From Opitutus sp. GAS368 (lineage in GTDB: Bacteria; Verrucomicrobiota; Verrucomicrobiia; Opitutales; Opitutaceae), in contig CAMBVX010000011.1 of assembly GCA_945871085.1 (NCBI GenBank), positions 1-42,475 of the forward strand: 42,475 nucleotides of DNA. The letters run 5' to 3'. Made by a program: the position numbers and the translations under genes. Positions 36,401 through 42,475 of the stretch are shown one piece after another; the first letter of the stretch is position 1; each line of letters starts with the position of its first letter. The notes beneath the pieces were generated by a model, which had not been told where the DNA came from, did not search any database, and saw only the letters and a program-made list of their open reading frames with translations.

Positions 36401-36502
36401 CGGCTAGCTGACCGTCCAGTCCAGGGTACGACGGTGGAACTGAAAATCAGGACACCACCCGGCGCCAAAAAATCGGCTTTGCCCGGACCAACTCCGCCTT
36501 AA
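33437..36502 (+). CDS. Membrane sensor histidine kinase with periplasmic propeller domain
   Basis: A 1021-residue sensor. A signal peptide starts at the GTG 33437 (TTG at 33386 would add 17 residues). Residues about 25-650 carry repeats of the two-component regulator propeller (R-D-G-Y-L-W-I-A-T, G-L-P-S-D, D-G-R-L-W-I-G-H). A Y_Y_Y domain lies near 660-755 (Y-R-L-D-G-L-E-G-E-W, A-S-N-D-D-G-V-W), a transmembrane segment near 758-781, a HisKA_3 domain with phospho-acceptor H810 in R-D-I-H-D-D-L-G, and the ATPase N, G1 and G2 boxes at about 918, 948 and 971. It is like a hybrid two-component system but without receiver and AraC parts. It probably senses a sugar in the periplasm and phosphorylates the next gene's product; the gap is four bases. 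Confidence 0.93.
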   Translation: MTLTRYLSLTILAALLLAEGFAAPKFVLEGWQMQDGLPSDNIRRVVQTRDGYLWIATFHGLARFDGVAFKAFHLANTPALRNNLINRLFEDRDGRLWIGHDTGEVTVYSGGEFRALPLEATAPKVAVERFAQGADGTVWMLYRNGALRSFRQETAGPVIPPRGAQVADLETDSAGTVWVAYGDTVARLGDGQDLSWAEGCPPRGLVRPRIVTARHGGIWVFDRGLIRRWHEGRWVEERRLNARLGLGSQQLLETSTGLFLLGGVSVEGLRIVAADGTLESADVGTDNLLDWVRCLTEDSEGTIWLGTGGNGLRRLRPRRVEMVNPPDQWQNRPVRSVTPLASGGVWAGTEGAGVYRLESGRWERLGEDRQLRTPVTRAVLEDRRGTLWVVSPGAGGVLQAFNGKGFEVVVQDPALSRPTALWESRHGELWVGTEVGPALVQDAQLHWPASGGKAELANTRCFAEGAEGAVWIGTLGSGLARLQDGVVARWRQSDGLASDFVLSLQAEPEGSVWAGTYGHGLSRIQGGRCATVSSRHGLPSDVIFSILDDEQGSFWMSSPAGIFRVAKADLHRCAEGQLDRVPCVVLDLSDGLATLEMAGDCQPVSCRTADGRLWFATAKGLAQVNPASVQTSPRPTPVVIEGLRADGREVGFPRTGAAADRTHGPAAAAPVALGPGLRHLEIAYAGLSLVAHRRVRFQYRLDGLEGEWNDVGTRRTAYYHHLPPGDYVFRVRASNDDGVWNPAGATLAFQVVPYFWETGWFAALMVVLGAVGVAGLAYGVIRRRYARVLVELEQSQAIERERARIARDIHDDLGAGLTQVTLLTHTAKGLLQHPEKARERLEAIQASAHQMTRAMDEIVWAVNPQNDSLDSLAAYLGKFAQDFLRSASVRCVLDFPLALPPWPLTAEVRHGVFLAFKEALHNVVKHASATDVHIALTVATDGFTLVVEDNGIGLRNARPQSMSVEGRVASGLGLAGMRERMRQIGGELRLADRPVQGTTVELKIRTPPGAKKSALPGPTPP

Positions 36503-36506
36503 GCCT

Positions 36507-37169
36507 ATGAACAACGCATCCGCATCGAGTGAAGTGCCCGCCGTGGTAAGCACGGTCGCCATCGTGGAGGACGACGCCGGCACGCGTCGCCTGCTGGTTG
36601 AGGTCGTGAACCAGATTCCGGACTTCTGTTGTGTCGCCCATTTTGACTGCGCGGAAACCGCGATCGAGAATCTGCCGGGCAAATCACCGGCGATCGTGCT
36701 CATGGACCTCAAGCTGCCCGGTGCCTCGGGTATCGATTGCGTGCGGCAGCTCAAGCCGCGCATGCCGGCCACGCATTTCCTCATGCTCACCACGTACGAG
36801 GAGGCCAACGAGATCTTCGAGGCATTGGCGGCGGGCGCCATCGGCTACCTGCTCAAACGCGATGCGCCGGATAAATTGGTGGCCGCCCTGCACGAGGTGC
36901 GGGAGGGGGGATCTCCCATGTCGAGCATTGTGGCACGCAAGGTCGTACAGTCTTTCAGCCAGCCGCGGGTCGTTCCACCTGAAGTTGCGCAGCTTTCCGA
37001 TCGGGAGCGCCAGGTCCTGGAACTGCTGGCGCGCGGGCAATTCTACAAGGAGATCGCCGACTCGCTCGGCATCGCGAAAAACACCGTCCATTCCTATATC
37101 CGACGGATCTACGAGAAGCTCCATGTCCGCTCCCGCATGGAAGCCGTAGCCAAACTGGGCGGGCGGTAG
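36507..37169 (+). CDS. NarL/FixJ-type response regulator
   Basis: A 220-residue DNA-binding regulator. The receiver domain has the acidic pair E21-D22-D23, phospho-acceptor D67 (V-L-M-D-L-K-L-P-G), T95-T96 and K117. The LuxR-type helix-turn-helix lies near 163-218 (L-S-D-R-E-R-Q-V-L-E-L-L-A-R-G and I-A-K-N-T-V-H-S-Y-I-R-R-I-Y-E-K-L). The start lies four bases after the kinase stop, so the two genes are one transcription unit. It most likely controls the neighbouring sulfatase blocks. Confidence 0.95.
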   Translation: MNNASASSEVPAVVSTVAIVEDDAGTRRLLVEVVNQIPDFCCVAHFDCAETAIENLPGKSPAIVLMDLKLPGASGIDCVRQLKPRMPATHFLMLTTYEEANEIFEALAAGAIGYLLKRDAPDKLVAALHEVREGGSPMSSIVARKVVQSFSQPRVVPPEVAQLSDRERQVLELLARGQFYKEIADSLGIAKNTVHSYIRRIYEKLHVRSRMEAVAKLGGR

Positions 37170-37250
37170 GATTCAGCCGCCTTGCCAGAGGACGCTGAGG
37201 AGAGCACCTCTCCGATATTCGATGGGGTTACTTGCTTCACCAAAGATCCT

Positions 37251-38720
37251 TCATTTTACCGGGAAGCGAAATGGGGAAGCGGGCAGACCGGCACCGTTCA
37301 CCAGATTGCATTCCGGGTCGTTGGCCCAAGCGTAGCGAACCGCCGCTGGCTTGTCCACCGCTGGCGACGAAACCCGGACTGTCGTCCCCTCGATGCGGGC
37401 CTGCGCAGACTGGAAACGCCCATCCTCACCGGCGACAACAAAACCTGTGAGCGCACCCTCCTTGGCCGCGAGACCCGCGGCGTGCGTGAAGGCGAGCACC
37501 ACGGTGCCGCCTTCGATCCTCATCGTGGTGCAGACCGGGCCGGAATACTCCAGCCTTTGCCCATATTCTTTGCCGAGGGCGATGAGCGCCAGGCGACGAC
37601 CAACTTCCTGCTTGTTTTTCGGGTGGATCTGCTTCGGGTCTCCAATGTCAATCGTCACGGCCAGGCCCGATTTGGACAGGGCAGCCGCCGCCAGCATCTG
37701 GCTTTCCCGCAGCACCGACCACAGGCTGACTCTCCACGGATCGGAGGCCGGTGAGTCGCCGCGTCGGCCGAAGTTGGCCAGTTGGACGATGTAGAAGGGA
37801 AACTCCTGATCGAAATCCCGCCGCCAGCCGCTCACCATGACGGGGAGCAGCCGCCGATAGGCCTCCGCCCGGATGGCGTCGTTGGCATTGTTCTCGCCTT
37901 GATACCAGATTGCACCCCGCAGGGCGTAGGGCAGCAGGGGTGCGATCATGCCGTTGTAAAGTGAGGCCGGCGTTCCCTTGTCCGCTTCGCTCTGGGCCCA
38001 TTGATCGCCCGCGTTTCTGGACTTGGCTTTGTTGGGTTCGATGGGTTTGCCGATCAGAGGCTTGAATTCTGCCGAGCTGTTTAAGGCGGTCTCGCTGGTC
38101 CAGGCCTCGGCGGCAGTGCTCCCCACGGATGCCTGGATGAGGCCGATGGGAATATGCAACGTAGCGTGAAGTTCACGACCGAAGAAGTAACCCACGGCAC
38201 TAAACCTCCCAGAGGTCCCGGGCGAACAGACCTGCCAGTCACCGCCGGACTGGGATTGTGGCTTCGCTTTGGCGACTTCCGGCACGACAAAAAAACGTAT
38301 CTGCGGATGGTCGGCTGCGGCGATTTCGGCGTCGCCATTATCCGCATTCTTAACTGGCACATTCATGTTTGACTGGCCCGAGCACAGCCAAACGTCACCG
38401 ACGAGGACATCGCTGATCGTCGAAGTATTACCAGCGGTTTGAGCGTGAGCGACGAGTTCCTGCGGTTCAGGACTGGCCTCCATGGGGTCGAGTTTCGTCA
38501 TCCACCGGCCGTTGGCATCGGCAATTGTGGTCTTCTTTTGACCGCCGAACTGCACGGTGATGTTCTCGCCCGGTTCCGCCCAACCCCACACCGGCACGGG
38601 TTTCTCACGCTGCAGGACGACGTGATCAGAGAAGATTGCTGCAAATTTCACTTCCGTCGCCTGGATCGTAGCCAGCGACGGCAGGAGCAAAGCGACGAGT
38701 ACGGCACGGTGGTGTTTCAT
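37251..38720 (-). CDS. Exported sialate O-acetylesterase-like enzyme
   Basis: A 489-residue exported enzyme with a signal peptide ending near residue 21. The N-terminal F-S-D-H-V-V-L-Q-R and P-V-W-G-W-A-E-P-G-E segments, the nucleophile motif G-Q-S117-N-M, the I-W-Y-Q-G-E-N-N-A block and D-P-K-Q-I-H-P-K-N-K-Q-E-V-G-R-R-L-A near the C-terminus, holding the catalytic Asp/His, match the 9-O-acetyl sialate esterase family. In sulfated glycan clusters such enzymes remove O-acetyl groups from any suitable sugar. It is the last gene of the minus-strand run with two sulfatases; its start lies 16 bases after the sulfatase stop. The gene faces the response regulator tail to tail. Confidence 0.92.
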   Translation of the reverse strand: MKHHRAVLVALLLPSLATIQATEVKFAAIFSDHVVLQREKPVPVWGWAEPGENITVQFGGQKKTTIADANGRWMTKLDPMEASPEPQELVAHAQTAGNTSTISDVLVGDVWLCSGQSNMNVPVKNADNGDAEIAAADHPQIRFFVVPEVAKAKPQSQSGGDWQVCSPGTSGRFSAVGYFFGRELHATLHIPIGLIQASVGSTAAEAWTSETALNSSAEFKPLIGKPIEPNKAKSRNAGDQWAQSEADKGTPASLYNGMIAPLLPYALRGAIWYQGENNANDAIRAEAYRRLLPVMVSGWRRDFDQEFPFYIVQLANFGRRGDSPASDPWRVSLWSVLRESQMLAAAALSKSGLAVTIDIGDPKQIHPKNKQEVGRRLALIALGKEYGQRLEYSGPVCTTMRIEGGTVVLAFTHAAGLAAKEGALTGFVVAGEDGRFQSAQARIEGTTVRVSSPAVDKPAAVRYAWANDPECNLVNGAGLPASPFRFPVK

Positions 38721-38736
38721 GTGTGGCTGGAGCAGG

Positions 38737-40326
38737 TCACGGCTTCCGGACCGAATCAGGCAGCAGTTTCTCCCATTGTTTTCGGCTGTAGTTTTGCGGT
38801 GGTCTTTGCGCGGCAATCCACGCGTCGAATTCCCCGCGTAGCTGCGCGACGATTTCGGGGTGCTGCTGGGAAACGTCCGTGCGTTCGTAAGGATCACCGG
38901 CCATATCGAACAGCACCGGTTCAATCTCATCCCAGCCAATAAGCTTCCATTTTGATGTCAGCACGTACCAACCCGGAGGGAAACGCTCTTTGCGCGGAAG
39001 TGCCATCGTCCTTGTCGTATTCCGAGATTCGTCGAAACGGTTGAACTCCGGCCGCCAGCCCAGGTAGGAATCGGGATAAGGTGACCGAGCGTCGCAGGCC
39101 CAGAAGAGCATGCGCCTTCCGTCGCCGTCGGAGCCGCCCCGAAGAATGGGCAGGAAGCTTCTGCCGTCTAGTTTGTGCTCGGGGCGAATTTCGATGCCCG
39201 CGTAGTCCATGGCTGTCGGCATCACGTCCATGCTTGATACCAAAGCTGCGCTGCTCAGCGCCACGCCGCCAGGCAGGCGCGCAATAAACGGCACGCGCAC
39301 CCCGCCTTCCCACGGTGTCCACTTGCAGCCGCGCAGCGGCCCATTGCCTGGAACAGGGACGCTGGGATTTTGGCCGCCCGCGCGGAATCCATGATGATAT
39401 TCACCCTGGCCCAGGCCATTGTCCGAACCATACAATATCAACGTCTGGTCGAGCTGACCGTTTCTTTTCAGTTCATCGATGATCCGGCCAATGCCCTGGT
39501 CCATCCCATAGAGAGTGGCGAAATGGACGTCGACCACGTCTGAACCGCTTTTGAAATGGTCGATGTAGGTCTGCGGTGGCCGGGGCGTCGGGCCGTGCGG
39601 CTCATTATAAGCAACGTAAAGGAAGAAAGGCCGGTGATCCTTGGCGGCGCGACCAACAAATTCCACCGCCTCGCCGGATATCTGATCTGCCAGCCAGCCA
39701 ACGGCCGGGGCTTTCTCTCGGTTCCGATAGAGGATCTTCGAGTTGTATTTCTCCGTTTGCGCACGATCGAAACCGAAAAAATAATCGAAGCCACGGTCGT
39801 TCGGATGCTGGCCTGGTTTTTCGCTGCCAAGATGCCATTTGCCGACCATCCCGGTCGAGTAGCCCGCGTCCTGAAACCGCCTCACCGGAAACGGCACATC
39901 CCGGGATACTCCCGGCCCGCCTCCCTCAATGACATCGTCATTGGAGTAAACGCCGAAGCCCTGCGGGTAGCGGGCGCTCATCAGCGCCGCTCGCGAGGGC
40001 GAGCAGGTGGGCGCCGCGTGAAAATTGGTGAAGCGCACTCCTTCCTTTGCGATCGCGTCGACCCGGGGCATGCATTTGCGCGCCGCCTCAAAGCAAACTT
40101 CGATTGGCGCCTGGCTTTCTGTGCTCGTCTTGATCGACCGGTATTTCTCAGCCAAGTGCGAGCCGAGGTTGTCAGCCGTCGCGAAATCCATGTAACTGCC
40201 CATTTCGCAGAAGCCCTGATCGTCCGAGAGAATCACCAAGACGTTTTTTCGTGGGACCTCGGTGCCGTGCAGTAGGGAGCCGTAGAACAAGGCCGAGGCC
40301 AGCAGGATCGGTGAAGAGGTTTTCAT
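38737..40326 (-). CDS. Exported sulfatase with an extra N-terminal insertion
   Basis: A 529-residue sulfatase with a signal peptide ending near residue 22. D35-D36 (L-S-D-D-Q-G-F) and C108-S-P-S-R112 are present, and G-K-W-H-L-G, Y-N-E-P-H-G-P and Y-G-S-D-N-G follow. An insertion of about 40 residues (46-87, including S-H-L-A-E-K-Y-R-S-I) separates the metal ligands from the formylglycine motif, and the motif is followed by L-M-S-A-R-Y in place of the usual L-T-G-R-Y. Both differences may affect maturation or specificity. The ATG at 40326 is chosen for the signal peptide. It lies between another sulfatase, 88 bases upstream, and the acetylesterase. Confidence 0.9.
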   Translation of the reverse strand: MKTSSPILLASALFYGSLLHGTEVPRKNVLVILSDDQGFCEMGSYMDFATADNLGSHLAEKYRSIKTSTESQAPIEVCFEAARKCMPRVDAIAKEGVRFTNFHAAPTCSPSRAALMSARYPQGFGVYSNDDVIEGGGPGVSRDVPFPVRRFQDAGYSTGMVGKWHLGSEKPGQHPNDRGFDYFFGFDRAQTEKYNSKILYRNREKAPAVGWLADQISGEAVEFVGRAAKDHRPFFLYVAYNEPHGPTPRPPQTYIDHFKSGSDVVDVHFATLYGMDQGIGRIIDELKRNGQLDQTLILYGSDNGLGQGEYHHGFRAGGQNPSVPVPGNGPLRGCKWTPWEGGVRVPFIARLPGGVALSSAALVSSMDVMPTAMDYAGIEIRPEHKLDGRSFLPILRGGSDGDGRRMLFWACDARSPYPDSYLGWRPEFNRFDESRNTTRTMALPRKERFPPGWYVLTSKWKLIGWDEIEPVLFDMAGDPYERTDVSQQHPEIVAQLRGEFDAWIAAQRPPQNYSRKQWEKLLPDSVRKP

Positions 40327-40414
40327 GCGGGGAATGGGGGACAATGAGACGATGCCGGTAATTGGGCCTTCGGTGGAGCCGGCCCACACGGAGAGGTGGC
40401 GGATTCGTCCCGCG

Positions 40415-41863
40415 CTATTTCCCCTCCCGGGCCCACTGTTTCATCAACACGATGTTCTTCTGGATTTCCGGATTGGGCTTACGGAGGAGGTTGGCGGCCA
40501 TATCGCTGTCGTAGCGGGATTCGGGCTCGGGCGTGCGCCCGTGATCGTTGGTTTGCTCCATCCAGAGATCGAGGCGCGAGCGCAGTTGCCTGAGCGTCGC
40601 GGCCTGCGCCGGATCGGCGGCGAGGTTGCGGATTTCCCATGGGTCCACCGCCAGATCATACAGTTCCTCCGGCGCCCGCGTTGGTGCAAACAGGAGCCGT
40701 TGCACGTCGTCGAGCTGGCCGGCCGCCTCCGCCGCGCGCAAGGCGATCACGCAGGGCTTGTGATCCTTGTAGGCGTTGGGCTGCAGATGGGGGCGAAGCG
40801 GCAGAAAGTTCCTAATGTACTTGAAGCGCTCGGTCCGAACGCTGCGGATGTGATCGACCGTCTCGTCGGCGCGGTCGCGGGCGGAAAAGGCGGCATCGCG
40901 CGGTCGGTAGTCCGATGCCAGGGAGTTGCGCGCTTGCATCTGCGCGGGCATGGAAATGCCGGCGAGCGCCAACGACATCGCCGCCATGTCGATGTGCACG
41001 ATGAGATCCTTGCGCCGCTGCCCGGGCGGGATGCCCGGTCCGCACGCGACAAACGGGATGTGCGTGCCTTCGTCGTAGAGGAACTGCTTGCCGCGTGCGT
41101 GGCTCACACCGTGGTCGGAGATGAAGAAGATCACCGTCTGGTCCAGGAGGCCCTCTTTTTCCAAGCGCGCCACGATCTCGCCGACTTGCCGGTCCGTGAT
41201 TCGCACCGCATCCAGCGTGGCCGCCCAGTCGGCGAGGATCGCAGGTGTCCGGGGATAGTAGGGCGGCAGCGGCAGGTAGTCCGTCGGCGTGGCGTTGCCG
41301 AGATGCGCCCGCGCCGTGGCGAGTTCCGCGGGCAGATCGCGGGTCTTGCCGCCGAGCAGTTGAATCTGGGCGAAGAACGGTTGTCCGGGCTTCCGTCCCG
41401 ACCAGTCCGTCCCATCGTAGAGGGGCGGATTAAGTTCAAAATTGTAGTCCGTCTTCCCCTTGCGTTGGGCAGGATGGTAGCCGCCGTTGCAGGTGTAATA
41501 ACCGGCGTGCTGAAAAAGCCGCGGCACCAGTTCCACCCCGGAGGGAAGGTGGATCTTTTCCTGGCCGACGCCGCTGCGATGGTTCTGGGCGCCGATGCTC
41601 GTCTGGTACATGCCCGTGATGAGCGCGGAGCGTGAAGGAGAGCAGATCGAGCCCGTGACAAAGGCCCGCTCAAAGAGCATTCCGTTGCTCGCCAGCCGAT
41701 CGACGTTCGGCGTCTGGATCACTTGATCGCCGTAGCACCCGAAGTGCGGGGACATATCCTCGGCGATGAGCCAGAGAATGTTTGGTTTTCCGACGCGCTT
41801 TGCCTCCCCCGCGAACAAGGCGGCCGCCGGCGCCACGAGCAGCAAAACGGTGAGTAATTTCAT
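40415..41863 (-). CDS. Exported sulfatase (N-sulfoglucosamine sulfohydrolase-like)
   Basis: A 482-residue sulfatase with a signal peptide ending near residue 19. The first metal block is A-E35-D36-M rather than D-D, the formylglycine motif is C74-S-P-S-R78, and the usual G-K-x-H block is replaced by C-N-G-G-Y-H-P-A-Q-R-K-G-K-T-D-Y-N-F, where a Lys follows later. F-I-S-D-H-G-V-S-H-A-R-G-K is present. This pattern (E-D-M and K-T-D-Y-N-F) is common in the sulfamidase-like branch of this phylum, so I expect an active enzyme. A GAATCAGGG element lies before the ATG. It is the first gene of the minus-strand run. Confidence 0.9.
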   Translation of the reverse strand: MKLLTVLLLVAPAAALFAGEAKRVGKPNILWLIAEDMSPHFGCYGDQVIQTPNVDRLASNGMLFERAFVTGSICSPSRSALITGMYQTSIGAQNHRSGVGQEKIHLPSGVELVPRLFQHAGYYTCNGGYHPAQRKGKTDYNFELNPPLYDGTDWSGRKPGQPFFAQIQLLGGKTRDLPAELATARAHLGNATPTDYLPLPPYYPRTPAILADWAATLDAVRITDRQVGEIVARLEKEGLLDQTVIFFISDHGVSHARGKQFLYDEGTHIPFVACGPGIPPGQRRKDLIVHIDMAAMSLALAGISMPAQMQARNSLASDYRPRDAAFSARDRADETVDHIRSVRTERFKYIRNFLPLRPHLQPNAYKDHKPCVIALRAAEAAGQLDDVQRLLFAPTRAPEELYDLAVDPWEIRNLAADPAQAATLRQLRSRLDLWMEQTNDHGRTPEPESRYDSDMAANLLRKPNPEIQKNIVLMKQWAREGK

Positions 41864-42149
41864 GATCTGGCCCTGATTCTACCAACGTTCATGGAGTTTG
41901 TCTGTAGTCTGTAATGGCTACATTCGACGCCGCCGGGCGAGAGCGGCCGATTGCCAGTAAACACGCGACTGACCGGCTACGCGAAAAGCCAGGCCGGAGC
42001 AGGGGCAAGGAGGCGAAGCCGCAAGCCCAGAGTTGAGCACCAGACGGACTGCGCCGGGCACCCACGAACGCCAGCAACCGTGGGCGAGCACGTGGAGCCG
42101 GAACGAGCGGCGAGCGCCATGTGCGGGGCTGGCAGAAAGGAGCGGAACG
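41864..42149. other. GC-rich segment without a gene, next to a recombinase remnant
   Basis: The segment joins the sulfatase promoter to the recombinase fragment and holds no recognisable gene. Bases about 42059-42084 include a CCCACG/CGTGGG hairpin with a 12-base loop. The open minus frame through it (to 41889) continues the recombinase frame, but its translation is low-complexity and unlike any recombinase, so the original 3' part was probably replaced. Confidence 0.4.
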
Positions 42150-42419
42150 GCCCCATTCGTCGGTGCTGCGCAGCACGCGTTCGAGTTTGAAGATCAGGAC
42201 GATCTTGATTTCGCCGGCTTCGATTTGGCGCATGAGTGCGCGGACGCCAGGACGGTTCATCGAACCGCCCGAGTAGGCCGGGTCGGAGAAGCAGGCGATT
42301 TCAAACCAGCCGTCGTGGGCGTGTTGCGCGATGAAATCGCGACAGACGGCGGCTTGGCTTTCGCAGGAGTCGAAGCGACCGCCAACTTGGTTGGCAGTGG
42401 AGACGCGGAGTAGTGCCGA
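42150..42419 (-). pseudogene. Remnant of a serine recombinase (resolvase N-terminal domain)
   Basis: The minus frame reads R-V-S-T-A-N-Q, then E-S-Q-A-A-V-C-R-D-F-I, then Y-S-G-G-S-M-N-R-P-G-V-R-A-L-M-R-Q-I-E-A-G-E, and I-V-L-I-F-K-L-E-R-V-L-R-S-T-D-E-W. This is the resolvase catalytic domain of serine recombinases, including the catalytic Ser of R-V-S-T and the K-L-E-R-V/L-R/S-R-S block. A stop codon lies directly before the R-V-S-T block (42420-42422) with no start codon between, and after the W the protein loses all similarity. The gene is thus truncated at both ends and probably inactive. Recombinases like this mark former mobile elements. Confidence 0.65.
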
Positions 42420-42475
42420 TTAATTCCCTTTGGCGAGTTGCCGGCGTCCAGCGAAAGGCGGGCCATAACGATGTT

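Noticed and set aside
37199-37213. GGAGAG-CAC-CTCTCC hairpin between the response regulator and the acetylesterase
   Set aside because: Short stem and no T run on either side, so a terminator claim is not supported.
1-42475. CRISPR arrays, tRNA or rRNA genes
   Set aside because: No regularly spaced repeats of CRISPR type, and no cloverleaf or rRNA-like stretch noticed on either strand.

Overview
The window looks like part of a chromosome from a GC-rich member of Verrucomicrobiota, most likely Opitutaceae. The reasons are: TonB-dependent receptors with the 'ELSPF.V' segment just after the signal peptide, no SusD-like partner gene, a large crowd of exported sulfatases, and start codons mostly preceded by pyrimidine-rich leaders instead of Shine-Dalgarno sites. 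This placement is inference from family habits; there is no rRNA or marker gene here.

Layout. Bases 1-2800 hold envelope functions: the 5' end of an unidentified gene, a MotA/TolQ/ExbB channel protein, and two lipoproteins. From 3204 to 41863 the window is almost entirely a sulfated, probably uronate-containing, polysaccharide utilisation region in several transcription blocks. (a) Minus strand: sulfatase then mannonate dehydratase (uxuA). (b) Plus strand, divergent from (a): a TonB receptor. (c) A minus-strand LacI-type regulator divergent from a plus-strand run of sulfatase, NTF2-like protein, TonB receptor, PL6 polysaccharide lyase and iduronate-2-sulfatase-like enzyme. (d) Minus strand: two sulfatases, an exported esterase and a small membrane protein. 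(e) An island of about 2 kb with a Fic/wHTH gene preceded by an operator array and flanked by near-identical 23-bp direct repeats. (f) Plus strand: TonB receptor, beta-helix protein with a GH110-like motif, SGNH acetylesterase, sulfatase. (g) Plus strand: a propeller-type sensor kinase and a NarL-type response regulator. (h) Minus strand: two sulfatases and a sialate O-acetylesterase-like enzyme. The right edge holds the remnant of a serine recombinase.

How it would work. The three TonB receptors would import oligosaccharides. The PL6 lyase and the beta-helix enzyme would cut the chain, two to three esterases would remove acetyl or other acyl groups, and eight sulfatases, all with the Cys-type C-x-P-x-R formylglycine motif, would strip sulfate at different positions. 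UxuA would take the uronate-derived mannonate to 2-keto-3-deoxygluconate in the cytoplasm. The LacI regulator and the two-component pair are the likely switches. The substrate cannot be read from the sequence: a dermatan/chondroitin-like glycan, a fucoidan or another sulfated algal polymer all fit. No sulfatase-maturing enzyme is encoded in the window, so it must lie elsewhere.
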